Under the pieces are notes generated by a model. That model was not told the DNA's origin and ran no database searches. It saw nothing but the letters and a program-made list of their open reading frames with translations. This document shows positions 1 to 6,612 of a stretch of 11,402 nt of DNA, piece after piece. The position numbers and the translations under genes were made by a program. Every line of letters begins with the position of its first letter. Position 1 is the first letter of the stretch. The stretch comes from Pseudomonadota bacterium (lineage in GTDB: Bacteria > Pseudomonadota > Alphaproteobacteria > Acetobacterales > Acetobacteraceae), in assembly GCA_021784255.1 (NCBI GenBank), contig JAJXSZ010000069.1, forward strand, positions 1-11,402, written 5' to 3'.

Positions 1-343
1 CGGCCGGCACGGATCGCGGTGAAGGTGCAATATCTTTCAAGTTGCCGAGTCGCGGGACGGGCCCGGCCGCGTCGTTCTGGCGCGTTCCTGGAAAAGCCGG
101 GGGCCAGGGGAATCGACAAGGTCATCGGCCTGCGAGGATCCCCTTCGAGCTGGCCCGTGAACGCTTTGGCGGGCATTTGCAGGTCGTCGTGCGCGATCCG
201 CAGGAGGCGGACGACCTGCGCGTTCGCGACGTCAACTGCGCGAGCGCTCCGGCTCTTCCACATTGTGGAGCTTGGCGCGCCGATCAGGGTTGAGGGCGCC
301 ATGACGTTCTGAGGTCGGCGCGTCCGCGCGAGGACGCGAGCGA
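1..343. other. Region without a supported gene
   Basis: No convincing coding region was found. Two overlapping open frames on the plus strand (19-312 and 42-293) give Arg/Ala/Pro-rich translations without a recognisable domain and without a good ribosome binding site. The reverse strand also gives nothing recognisable. The stretch could hold the eroded end of a gene that begins outside the window, because the frame ending at 312 has a fairly natural-looking last 20 residues, but this is speculation. The right part holds a hairpin (319-338) and then a tandem repeat, both described separately. Confidence 0.5.
319..338 (-). terminator. GC-rich hairpin downstream of the NRAMP gene, possible terminator
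   Basis: A perfect 7-bp inverted repeat, CGCGTCC (319-325) and GGACGCG (332-338), encloses a 6-nt loop. It lies about 80 bp beyond the stop codon of the minus-strand transporter gene, on the far side of the tandem repeat. No run of T follows on either strand, so it is not a classical intrinsic terminator. It could stop transcription with the help of Rho, protect an mRNA end, or be chance in very GC-rich DNA. Confidence 0.3.
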
Positions 344-344
344 C

Positions 345-412
345 GACGGAATCGGGGCGACGACGGAATCGGGGCGGCGACGGAATCGGGGTGGCGACGG
401 AATCAGGGTGGC
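345..412. repeat. 17-bp tandem repeat, four copies
   Basis: Four head-to-tail 17-bp units occupy 345-361, 362-378, 379-395 and 396-412. The unit is GACGGAATCGGGGCGGC; copies differ only at a few positions near the middle and end (GCGAC, GCGGC, GTGGC endings, and one G to A in the last copy). The array stops 3 nt before the transporter stop codon (416-418), so it forms the immediate 3' untranslated region of that gene. The copies are nearly identical, which suggests recent expansion by slippage. Each unit has only weak dyad symmetry, so no protein-binding role can be claimed. Confidence 0.9.
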
Positions 413-415
413 CGC

Positions 416-1705
416 CTACGGCCAGAGCATCGCGATCGCCGCCGCGCCCATCACCGCCGTTGCCATCCAACCGAGTGCCGCGATGATACGCCCGGTGACG
501 AATGTTCCCATGATCGGGCGGCGTGTCGCCAGCAGCGTCACCACCACGAGCAGCGGCACCGCCACCACGCCGTTGATCACCGCACTCCAGAACAGGGCGC
601 GCATCGGATCGATCGGCGTGTACTGCAGCACGAGCCCCGCCAGCACGCTGACGGCGATGACGCCATAAAAGGCACGCGCCTCACCGGCGCGGCGCTCGAG
701 ACCCCAGGCCCAGCCGAACGTCTCGGCGGCCGCGTAGGCGCCGGAGGCGGCGAGCACCGGCACGCCGATCAAGCCCACGCCGAAGATGCCGAGCGCGAAC
801 AGCAGGTACGCGGCATGCCCCGCCAGCGGCCGCAGCGCAGTCGCGGCCTGCGCCGCCGTGTGGATCGTATGAATTCCAGCAGGGTAGAGTGTGACCGCTG
901 TCGCCAGCATGATGATGTAGGCGGTGGCGTCGGAATAGAACATGCCGGACCAGGTGTCCCAGCCGATGCGGCGCAGCGCCGCGCGCCCGGCCTGCGGCGC
1001 CTCGCGCAGGGGCATGGCGCCGTCCTCCAGCATGTCCTCGACTTCCTCCGATGCCTGCCAGAAGAACAGGTAGGGGCTGATCGTCGTGCCGAAGACGCCG
1101 ACGATCACCGCGGCGCTGTCGCGGGTCCAGGCGAAGCGCGGCCACAAGGTGCGCAACGCGACATGGTCCCACGGCACATGCACGCTCGCCAGCACGCCGG
1201 CATAGGCCAGCAGCGACACCGAGAGCCATTTGAGGAAGAAGACGTAACGATCGTAGGGCACGAGAATCTGCAACGCGAGTGTGACCGCGACGAAGACCGC
1301 GGTCATCGCGTGCCGGTCGAGCCCGGTGATGAGTTGCGCGGTCTCGCCCATCGCGGCGAGGTCCGCGGCGATGTTGAGGGTGTTGGCGAGCAGCAGCAGC
1401 GCCACCACGAGGTAGAGCACAGCGGGCGGGAAACTCTCGCGGATATTTGCGGCAAGACCCTTGCCCGTGACGCGGCCGATGCGCGCGCACATGAGCTGCA
1501 CCGCCGCCATCAGCGGAAACGCCAACGGCATCGTCCACAGCATGTTGAAGCCATACTGCGCGCCGGCCTGGGCATAGGTTGCGATGCCGCTGGGGTCGTC
1601 GTCCGCGACGCCGGTGATGATTCCGGGACCGATGCGTGCCAGCAGCCATGACAGATGCGCCCGCCAGCCCGCACGCCGCGCGCCGGAGTCGGCACCTGCG
1701 GTCAT
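416..1705 (-). CDS. NRAMP-family divalent metal transporter with atypical metal-site motifs
   Basis: An inner-membrane transporter of the NRAMP (SLC11) family with about 11 hydrophobic segments over 429 residues, the usual length. Family members couple import of divalent metals to protons. The TM1 motif is D37-P-S-G40 rather than the canonical DPGN, and the TM6 motif is T-I-S210-P-Y rather than the canonical MPH. The Asn and Met ligands of Mn/Fe transporters are therefore missing, while the TM1 Asp is kept. This is known from NRAMP-related branches, so the substrate cannot be taken as Mn2+; the name mntH is not justified. The ATG at 1705 is chosen because a GGCGAG stretch lies 7 nt upstream; an in-frame TTG at 1711 would add two residues but is too close to that site. 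It is transcribed divergently from a cytochrome c gene, and a 17-bp repeat array follows its stop. The family assignment is strong; the substrate is unknown. Confidence 0.9.
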   Translation of the reverse strand: MTAGADSGARRAGWRAHLSWLLARIGPGIITGVADDDPSGIATYAQAGAQYGFNMLWTMPLAFPLMAAVQLMCARIGRVTGKGLAANIRESFPPAVLYLVVALLLLANTLNIAADLAAMGETAQLITGLDRHAMTAVFVAVTLALQILVPYDRYVFFLKWLSVSLLAYAGVLASVHVPWDHVALRTLWPRFAWTRDSAAVIVGVFGTTISPYLFFWQASEEVEDMLEDGAMPLREAPQAGRAALRRIGWDTWSGMFYSDATAYIIMLATAVTLYPAGIHTIHTAAQAATALRPLAGHAAYLLFALGIFGVGLIGVPVLAASGAYAAAETFGWAWGLERRAGEARAFYGVIAVSVLAGLVLQYTPIDPMRALFWSAVINGVVAVPLLVVVTLLATRRPIMGTFVTGRIIAALGWMATAVMGAAAIAMLWP

Positions 1706-1724
1706 GGCCAATCTCGCCTGGTGT

Positions 1725-1754
1725 TTGACAAGCCGTCTGCCGCGGCGGAACGAT
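1725..1754 (+). promoter_or_regulatory. Candidate sigma-70 promoter of the cytochrome c gene
   Basis: A perfect TTGACA (1725-1730) is followed, after 18 bp, by AACGAT (1749-1754), which matches the -10 consensus at three of six positions. It lies in the short gap between the divergent transporter and cytochrome genes and points at the cytochrome, with room for a short leader before the ATG at 1780. The -35 match is the main support; the -10 is weak and the spacing is slightly long. Confidence 0.35.
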
Positions 1755-1779
1755 CACAGCAAACAGAGGGAGGACAACG

Positions 1780-2301
1780 ATGCGAATGGCCGCCTGGGCC
1801 GCGATTGCGGCGGTGTGTCTTTTCGTTGCCGCTGCCGCGCACGCGGCGACGGACCAGGTGGCGCGGGGGCGGTATCTGGTCGAGTTTGGGGGGTGCAATG
1901 ATTGTCATACGCCGGGGCACTTCACCGGCAAGCACGATCCGCGCACGCTTGGCGGCTCGGATGTCGGTTTCGGCATTCCCGGCGTCGGCGTCTTCGTTGC
2001 TCCCAACCTCACGCCCGATGAGCTGACCGGCCTCGGCGCCTGGACCGATCAGCAGATCGCGAACGCGATCACCCGTGGCATGCGCCCGGACGGCCGCCGG
2101 CTTTCGCCGATCATGCCATGGAAGGGCTTCGCTCACCTCGTGCCTTCCGACGTGATGGCGATCGTTGCCTATCTGCGCACGCTCAAGCCGGTGGTGCACC
2201 AGGTGCCAGGGCCCTTCGGCCCAGGCCAGACACCGACCGTGCCGGTGATGGCGATCGTCCCTCCGAGCCTGTACGCGACGTTCAAGCCGCCGCCGAGGTA
2301 G
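1780..2301 (+). CDS. Secreted monoheme c-type cytochrome
   Basis: A 173-residue periplasmic electron carrier. Residues 1-22 form a Sec signal peptide (basic start, Ala/Val-rich core, A-H-A cleavage site). The mature part begins with the heme attachment motif C39-N-D-C42-H43. The likely distal ligand is M112, in the sequence I-M-P-W, and a helix ending in the usual Y-L-R (131-133) closes the fold. A strong GAGGGAGG ribosome binding site (1766-1773) stands 6 nt before the ATG. It resembles cytochrome domains that serve membrane alcohol or aldehyde dehydrogenases, but no dehydrogenase lies next to it, so the redox partner is unknown. Its last 20 bp overlap the end of the convergent amidohydrolase gene. 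Confidence 0.9.
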   Translation: MRMAAWAAIAAVCLFVAAAAHAATDQVARGRYLVEFGGCNDCHTPGHFTGKHDPRTLGGSDVGFGIPGVGVFVAPNLTPDELTGLGAWTDQQIANAITRGMRPDGRRLSPIMPWKGFAHLVPSDVMAIVAYLRTLKPVVHQVPGPFGPGQTPTVPVMAIVPPSLYATFKPPPR

Positions 2302-3715
2302 GCGCGGGCGATACCGGCGGTTTGGTTTCCGGCGGGATCGGGCATTCGTAGCTCTGCCCACCCAGCCGCTCACGGAACGCGTCTTTCGCGCGCGCGATCA
2401 GGGCTGGGTCGCCCAGCAGCTCCACCGCCGTCCCCGCCATCGCCTTCGCCGCGTGGATCATGCCCTTGTGCGCGGCCGGGGCCTTGCCCTGGCCGGTGAA
2501 CTGCCAGGAATGGAACGGCGTTCCGATCGCACAGGTGGCACCCCAGGTCTGCACCGTCGGCACCACCCAGGAAACGTCGCCGACATCGGTCGAGCCGAGC
2601 CCGCCCTCGCCGCGCGTGTTGAGTGGCAGGATCGAATCCGCCAGCACCGCGCCGGTCGGCTTGATTCCGTGCGGCGCGTAGGCGGCGTCGATATCCGCCC
2701 TGGTGAGCGTGTCGCGGAAGCGTTGCGCGTACGCCAGGTCCGCCGCGTCGAACGCAGGCGGCCCGAGCCGCTCGAGGTTGGCGTGCATCACCTGCTCCAG
2801 CACATCGTTGCCAAGCAGGTTCGACATGCCGCTCGCGACGTGCATGGCGACGGAGGTCTCCGTCATCAGGGCGGCTCCCTCGGCGATCCGGCGTACACGG
2901 GCAACCAGCCCCTGCATGGTCGCGATGTCGGCGGCGCGGATGACGTAGCGCACGGTCGAGGTTGCCTGCACGACGTTGGGCGCGATCCCGCCGGCGTCGA
3001 GATAGGCGTAGTGCATGCGTGCGGAGGCGGGGACGTGCTCGCGCAGGTAATTGAGCCCCACGCTCGTCAGCTCCGCGGCGTCGAGTGCCGAACGGCCGAG
3101 ATGCGGCGACGCGGCAGCATGGCTCGCGCGCCCGGACCAGGTCACGTCCAGCACCGTCATCGCGAGCGACTCGGCGCGAGTTACGCCAGCGAAATGACTG
3201 GGGTGCCACGAGATGGCGACATCGACGTCGCTGAACACGCCATCGCGCGCCATGAACGCCTTGGCCGCGCCGCCCTCTTCCGCCGGGCAGCCGTAATAGC
3301 GGACGCGCCCGGCGATGCCACGCTCCCGGAGCCAGTCGCGGACCGCGGCTGCTGCCAGCATCGCGGCTGCGCCCAGCAGGTTGTGCCCGCAGCCATGGCC
3401 GGCGGCCTCGCCCGGACGCGGTTTCGGCTCGGCGACGCCCGCTTCCTGCGACAGGCCGGTGAGCGCGTCGTATTCGCCGAGGATGGCAATCACCGGCCCG
3501 CCCTCGCCGGCCTCGCCCATCACCGCGGTGGGAATGCCGGCGAGGCCCGTCGTGACGTGAAAGCCCTGCCGCTCCAGCTCCGCTTTGTGCGTCGCGGCGG
3601 AACGGAATTCGGTGTAGTTGATTTCCGGCGTTTCCCACACCGCGTCCGCGAGTTGCTTGAACGTCGCCGCGTGTTCGTCGACGTGGTGCCAGATGGCTGC
3701 GCTGTTGCTGGTCAT
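2282..3715 (-). CDS. M20 family amidohydrolase, AbgB-like (aminobenzoyl-glutamate hydrolase B type)
   Basis: A cytoplasmic zinc/manganese amidohydrolase of 477 residues, the usual length of AbgB-like proteins. Relatives cleave N-acyl amino acids or p-aminobenzoyl-glutamate; the substrate here is unknown. Metal-site motifs are seen in order: G-E-Y-D-A (around residue 82), H107-G-C109-G-H111-N, P-A-E146-E147-G-G with the catalytic Glu, S-W-H171-P, and a C-terminal F-H402-S-W. A dimerisation-type lid domain fills roughly residues 185-300. The C-terminal P-I-P-P segment is common in this subgroup. The ATG at 3715 is preferred because GGGAG (3721-3725) precedes it by 5 nt; an ATG at 3727 has no such site. 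The separate AbgA-like partner known from E. coli is absent nearby. The gene lies 36 nt downstream of hpnK on the same strand, and its 3' end overlaps the convergent cytochrome gene. Confidence 0.88.
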   Translation of the reverse strand: MTSNSAAIWHHVDEHAATFKQLADAVWETPEINYTEFRSAATHKAELERQGFHVTTGLAGIPTAVMGEAGEGGPVIAILGEYDALTGLSQEAGVAEPKPRPGEAAGHGCGHNLLGAAAMLAAAAVRDWLRERGIAGRVRYYGCPAEEGGAAKAFMARDGVFSDVDVAISWHPSHFAGVTRAESLAMTVLDVTWSGRASHAAASPHLGRSALDAAELTSVGLNYLREHVPASARMHYAYLDAGGIAPNVVQATSTVRYVIRAADIATMQGLVARVRRIAEGAALMTETSVAMHVASGMSNLLGNDVLEQVMHANLERLGPPAFDAADLAYAQRFRDTLTRADIDAAYAPHGIKPTGAVLADSILPLNTRGEGGLGSTDVGDVSWVVPTVQTWGATCAIGTPFHSWQFTGQGKAPAAHKGMIHAAKAMAGTAVELLGDPALIARAKDAFRERLGGQSYECPIPPETKPPVSPAPTSAAA

Positions 3716-3751
3716 GCCCGCTCCCATTTCACGGTCAGCCTAGAGGCGGAT

Positions 3752-4522
3752 TCAGATCAGGTCGAGATACCCGCCGCGCCGCATCGGCTCCAGTGCCTCG
3801 CGCAGCGCCGGCGACAGCAGTGCCGCGAGTTCGCCGGTGTGGTCGTAATCCGGCATCAGTCGCGTCAGCAGCGGGTCGCGTTCCGTTGCCGGATGGAAAT
3901 AGATCTCGTTGAGCCCGGGCCGCAGCCGGCGCGTGGCGGCGAGCGCGTGCGCGATGTCCATGTGGCCGGTGTCCGAGAGGCCCCACACCGCGTCCGGCGC
4001 GGCGAGCCCAGCGGCACGCAACTGCCAGCGCAGCAGCCGGCACCACATGGCAGCACCTGGTTCCTCGGGCACGCGCACGGCGCGCAGCCCGCGATCGCGC
4101 CCCTCGGCGATGATCGCGCTGGCGACCAGCGGGTGCATGTGCATGTGCTTGTGTGCGTTGGCGTGGTCCAGCACGAGGCCGGAGGCGGCGAAGGCGCGGA
4201 ACTGGGCCGCCACCTCCCGGCGCAGCGCGCGCGGGCGCAGGAGCTGGCGGAAGGCCAGCCGGACCTGTTCGTTGGGCAGCACGCGACCGGGCGCCAGCCC
4301 GTCGGCCAGCACCACTGGCCCGTCGACAAGCACCAGGTGGAGCCCCACCCGCAACCCTGGCATGGCCCGCGCGCGCCGGATCGCGTCCGCCGCCGCCGTG
4401 CCTGCGACCATCAGCGAAGCGGCGGTCAGCACTCCCTCGCGGTAGGCGCGCTCGACGGCTTCGTTGACGGCCAGCGAGAGCCCGAAATCGTCGGCGGTGA
4501 GAACGACGCGGGGAGGGGGCAT
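3752..4522 (-). CDS. hpnK: YdjC-family deacetylase, hopanoid biosynthesis-associated protein HpnK
   Basis: A 256-residue protein of the YdjC/ChbG carbohydrate deacetylase family. The N-terminal T-A-D11-D12-F-G motif, G-L-H62 and the histidine-rich D119-H-A-N-A-H124-K-H-M-H stretch supply the metal site and catalytic residues of this fold. The opening segment (A-D-D-F-G-L then V-N-E-A-V-E-R-A) and the A-S-L-M-V-A-G stretch match the HpnK type known from hopanoid gene clusters, where it is thought to remove an acyl group during side-chain modification. The start at 4522 is the first possible in frame, though no clear ribosome binding site precedes it. No squalene-hopene cyclase or other hpn gene is in the window; the neighbours are a cytochrome c and an amidohydrolase. 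YdjC membership is firm; the HpnK subtype is by recognition. Confidence 0.75.
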   Translation of the reverse strand: MPPPRVVLTADDFGLSLAVNEAVERAYREGVLTAASLMVAGTAAADAIRRARAMPGLRVGLHLVLVDGPVVLADGLAPGRVLPNEQVRLAFRQLLRPRALRREVAAQFRAFAASGLVLDHANAHKHMHMHPLVASAIIAEGRDRGLRAVRVPEEPGAAMWCRLLRWQLRAAGLAAPDAVWGLSDTGHMDIAHALAATRRLRPGLNEIYFHPATERDPLLTRLMPDYDHTGELAALLSPALREALEPMRRGGYLDLI

Positions 4523-4552
4523 GGGTGCTGCTTGGCAGGGCGGCAGGGCGGC

Positions 4553-4569
4553 GGCAAGCCGGGCTTGCC
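4553..4569 (-). terminator. Perfect 8-bp inverted repeat between cytochrome c and hpnK genes
   Basis: GGCAAGCC (4553-4560) and GGCTTGCC (4562-4569) are exact inverted copies separated by one base; in RNA this would fold as a 6-bp GC-rich stem with a 5-nt loop. It lies 22 bp after the stop of the upstream cytochrome gene and about 30 bp before the hpnK start. No T run follows, so it may be an attenuator, an mRNA-processing site or an operator rather than a full terminator. If it does stop transcription, hpnK would need its own promoter. Confidence 0.35.
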
Positions 4570-4591
4570 CTCGAGCCGCGGCCGCTGCGCG

Positions 4592-5059
4592 TCAGTGTCC
4601 GGCGAACTGGCTGCCCATTACCGCGCCCTTGGACAGCGAGGTGACGTAGGCGGCGAGATCGGCCAGGGCGACGCTGCCGAGCGCTGGTGGCTTGCCCCCC
4701 ATGCCGCCGCGGATGCACTTCACCAGTTGCTGCTCGAGCGAGATCACGCGGCCCGTCGCCGGCACGAAGCGCGGGAATGCCGCCGCCGCACCCTGCAGGC
4801 TCGGGATCGTCGCCCCGTTGGGCAGTTTCCCTGGGCCGCGCCCGCCATTGGTGTGGCATGTGTTGCAGGTGCGTGCGCCGCCGAACGTGTCGTGCATGTA
4901 GAGGTCCTGTCCGACCTTCACCGCGGCCGCCATCGAGCTCACCTTCGCGGGCACGACCACGCCCGGCGCCGCCGCGTCGCCGACCCGGCTCAACGCCACC
5001 GTCGCGACGGCGAGAGACAGCGCCGCCAGCCCCAGACCCCTACCCCCATGCCGCATCAT
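4592..5059 (-). CDS. Secreted c-type cytochrome, SoxA/TsdA-like
   Basis: A 155-residue periplasmic monoheme cytochrome. A signal peptide covers about residues 1-31 (Arg-rich start, Leu/Ala/Val core, A-A-A end). The heme motif is C65-N-T-C68-H69. The segment from S-L-Q (87) through F-P-R-F to L-V-K-C115-I-R-G-G-M120 and the Y-V-T-S-L-S-K-G tail resembles the SoxA/TsdA type of cytochrome, in which a Cys or Met near this point can be the distal ligand. C115 is an extra cysteine outside the heme motif. Two ATGs stand in tandem (5059 and 5056) behind GGGGAG; the second has the better 6-nt spacing, so the protein may be one residue shorter. No sox genes are nearby, so a role in sulfur oxidation is not supported. 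It may be the first gene of a minus-strand unit with hpnK and the amidohydrolase. Confidence 0.88.
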   Translation of the reverse strand: MMRHGGRGLGLAALSLAVATVALSRVGDAAAPGVVVPAKVSSMAAAVKVGQDLYMHDTFGGARTCNTCHTNGGRGPGKLPNGATIPSLQGAAAAFPRFVPATGRVISLEQQLVKCIRGGMGGKPPALGSVALADLAAYVTSLSKGAVMGSQFAGH

Positions 5060-5293
5060 GTTCTCCCCGTTCCGGCCCCCCCGGCGGCCGGCGCGGCAGC
5101 CTTCGAGGCAACGCGATCAAACCGCCCGCGGGCATCGGCGCCGGCAAGTGTCCCGAGGGGCGGCACAACGGCGAGTAGTTTACCCACCGAAGACCCGATG
5201 TCACCCTCGCCGGAAGGGGAGGTGGCGGGGCTCTCGGCCGGGGTCGGGGGCCATTGCCGGGACAACGTATTGGCGGCAGTTTCGCGTCCCACC
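5060..5293. other. Divergent intergenic region between cytochrome c and thioesterase genes
   Basis: This 234-bp gap separates two divergently transcribed genes and must hold both start signals. The ribosome binding site of the cytochrome (GGGGAG on the minus strand) is just inside the left edge. A C/G-block (about 5203-5246) looks like the GC-rich spacer sequences common in such genomes. Open frames cross the gap on both strands, but their translations are Pro/Ala/Gly/Arg-rich without any family likeness. No clear -35/-10 pair was found for either gene. Confidence 0.5.
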
Positions 5294-5737
5294 ATGTCCG
5301 CCAAACATCTCCGCGCCAGCCGCGCCGACTATCCCGTTTTCCAGACCATCCCGACACGCTGGGCCGACAACGACATCTATGGCCACGCCAACAACACGGT
5401 CTATTATTCCTGGATCGACACCGCCGTGAACCGCGTCCTCATCGAGCGCGGCACGCTCGATCTTGGCCGTTCCGACATCATCGGCGTCGTGGTCGAGAAT
5501 GGCTGTCGCTTCCACGCGGAAATTTCCTACCCCGATCTCGTCACCGTCGGCCTGCGCATCGCCCGCCTCGGTACCTCCTCCATCCGGTACGAGCTCGGCA
5601 TTTTCCGCAACGACGACAGCACCGCGGCGGCCGAGGCGCATTTCGTGCACGTTTACGTCGCGCGCGAGACGATGCGACCGGTGCCGATCCCGGCTAACGT
5701 CCGCCAGGCACTGGCCAATCTCATCAGGGAGGAATGA
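5294..5737 (+). CDS. Acyl-CoA thioesterase, hotdog fold (4HBT/YbgC/FadM type)
   Basis: A 147-residue single hotdog-domain enzyme that hydrolyses acyl-CoA thioesters, probably as a tetramer in the cytoplasm. The signature near the N terminus, R22-W-A-D-N-D27-I-Y-G-H-A-N-N, carries the Asp that acts as catalytic residue in the 4-hydroxybenzoyl-CoA thioesterase class, followed by Y-Y-S-W at the start of the central helix. Frame is open far upstream, so the start is a judgement: the ATG at 5294 puts the hotdog motif at the usual distance from the N terminus, whereas an in-frame ATG at 5201 would add 31 Pro/Gly/Ser-rich residues. No strong ribosome binding site precedes 5294. The stop is 3 nt before the next gene, whose ribosome binding site lies inside the end of this one, so the two are co-transcribed. 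The acyl substrate is unknown. Confidence 0.87.
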   Translation: MSAKHLRASRADYPVFQTIPTRWADNDIYGHANNTVYYSWIDTAVNRVLIERGTLDLGRSDIIGVVVENGCRFHAEISYPDLVTVGLRIARLGTSSIRYELGIFRNDDSTAAAEAHFVHVYVARETMRPVPIPANVRQALANLIREE

Positions 5738-5740
5738 TCC

Positions 5741-6523
5741 ATGGACACAGGTCTCAGGGGCAGGCGCGCCATCGTCTGCGCCGCCAGCAAGGGGCTCGGC
5801 CGCGCCTGCGCGGAGGCGCTTGCGCGCGAGGGCGTCGATCTCGTGGTCACGGCCCGCACGCCGGGGCCGCTGGAGGAGACCGCCGCGGCCATCCGGGCCG
5901 CAACGGGCGTGAAGGTCACGGCGGTCGCCGGCGACATCACCACCGAGGAGGGCAAGCGCGCGGCCCTCGCGGCCTGCCCCGAGCCCGACATCCTGGTCAA
6001 CAACGCCGGCGGCCCGCCGCCCGGCGACTTCCGCGACTGGGACCGCGCGACCTGGGTCAAGGCGATCGACGCGAACATGCTGACGCCCATCTTCCTCATC
6101 CGCGCGGTGGTGGACGGCATGGTGGCGCGCCGGTTCGGGCGCATCGTCAACATCACCTCCGCCTCGGTGAAATCCCCGATCCCCAATCTCGGCATGTCGA
6201 ACGGGGCACGCGCCGGCCTCACCGGCTTCGTTGCCGGCCTCGCCCGTCAGGTCGCGGCCCACAACGTCACCATCAACAATTTGTTGCCCGGGCCGTTTCG
6301 CACCGACCGCCTGCTCGCCACCATGCGCGTCGCCGCCGAGAAGGCCGGCCGGGCAGTGGAGGAGGAGATCGAACTGCGCGCGAAACAGTCGCCGGCCGGC
6401 CGCATCGGTGACCCGGCGGAGTTCGGTGCCGCCTGTGCCTTTCTCTGTGCGGCGAGTTCCGGCTTCATCGTCGGCCAGAACCTCGTGCTCGATGGCGGCG
6501 CGTTCAACTCCACGATGGGCTAA
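5741..6523 (+). CDS. SDR-family protein (FabG-like) lacking the catalytic Tyr and Lys
   Basis: A 260-residue Rossmann-fold protein of the short-chain dehydrogenase/reductase family, usual length. Seen in order: a nucleotide-binding turn C-A14-A-S-K-G18-L-G20 in which the first Gly is Ala, G64-D65, N87-N-A-G90, N112, S140, and a C-terminal D-G-G-A. Aligned with E. coli FabG by spacing (Ser to Tyr 13 residues, Tyr to Lys 4), N112 and S140 are kept but the Tyr is S153 and the Lys is R157. A branch of BKR-like SDR proteins is known to deviate at both the cofactor motif and the tetrad, and this protein fits it. Whether it is a working oxidoreductase, uses another mechanism, or only binds a ligand cannot be told. 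A good AGGGAGG site (5726-5732) precedes the ATG. It is the second gene of an operon with the thioesterase, which suggests an acyl-CoA or ketoacyl substrate. Confidence 0.9.
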   Translation: MDTGLRGRRAIVCAASKGLGRACAEALAREGVDLVVTARTPGPLEETAAAIRAATGVKVTAVAGDITTEEGKRAALAACPEPDILVNNAGGPPPGDFRDWDRATWVKAIDANMLTPIFLIRAVVDGMVARRFGRIVNITSASVKSPIPNLGMSNGARAGLTGFVAGLARQVAAHNVTINNLLPGPFRTDRLLATMRVAAEKAGRAVEEEIELRAKQSPAGRIGDPAEFGAACAFLCAASSGFIVGQNLVLDGGAFNSTMG

Positions 6524-6612
6524 GGGAGGCGTCCCACGGCCGCGCCGCTGTGAGGTTCCCGCCCTGAGGTCATGGAAAGAGCGCCGCTGGCTCCTTCGTT
6601 GCGGAAGAAACG

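Noticed and set aside
42..293. Possible small gene of 83 residues on the plus strand
   Set aside because: No ribosome binding site, no domain, and a composition like the antisense frames elsewhere in the window.
681..1898. Minus-strand open frame of 405 residues
   Set aside because: Shifted frame over the NRAMP gene; Arg/His/Gly-rich translation, while the true frame gives regular membrane segments.
3740..3765. CTAGAG followed by GATT and GATCAG, similar to the start of the repeat element
   Set aside because: The likeness is short, needs gaps and extends into the hpnK coding end, with no matching second end. Probably chance.
5056..5304. Minus-strand frame of 82 residues between the cytochrome and thioesterase genes
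   Set aside because: Pro/Ala/Gly-rich translation, overlaps the cytochrome start and no good ribosome binding site; it looks like GC-rich spacer DNA.
2453..5737. Plus-strand open frame of 1094 residues
   Set aside because: It runs antisense through the amidohydrolase, hpnK and cytochrome c genes and only its last 147 residues, the thioesterase, are real. Long antisense frames are common in such GC-rich DNA; the translated upstream part is Arg/Gly/Ala-rich without a domain.
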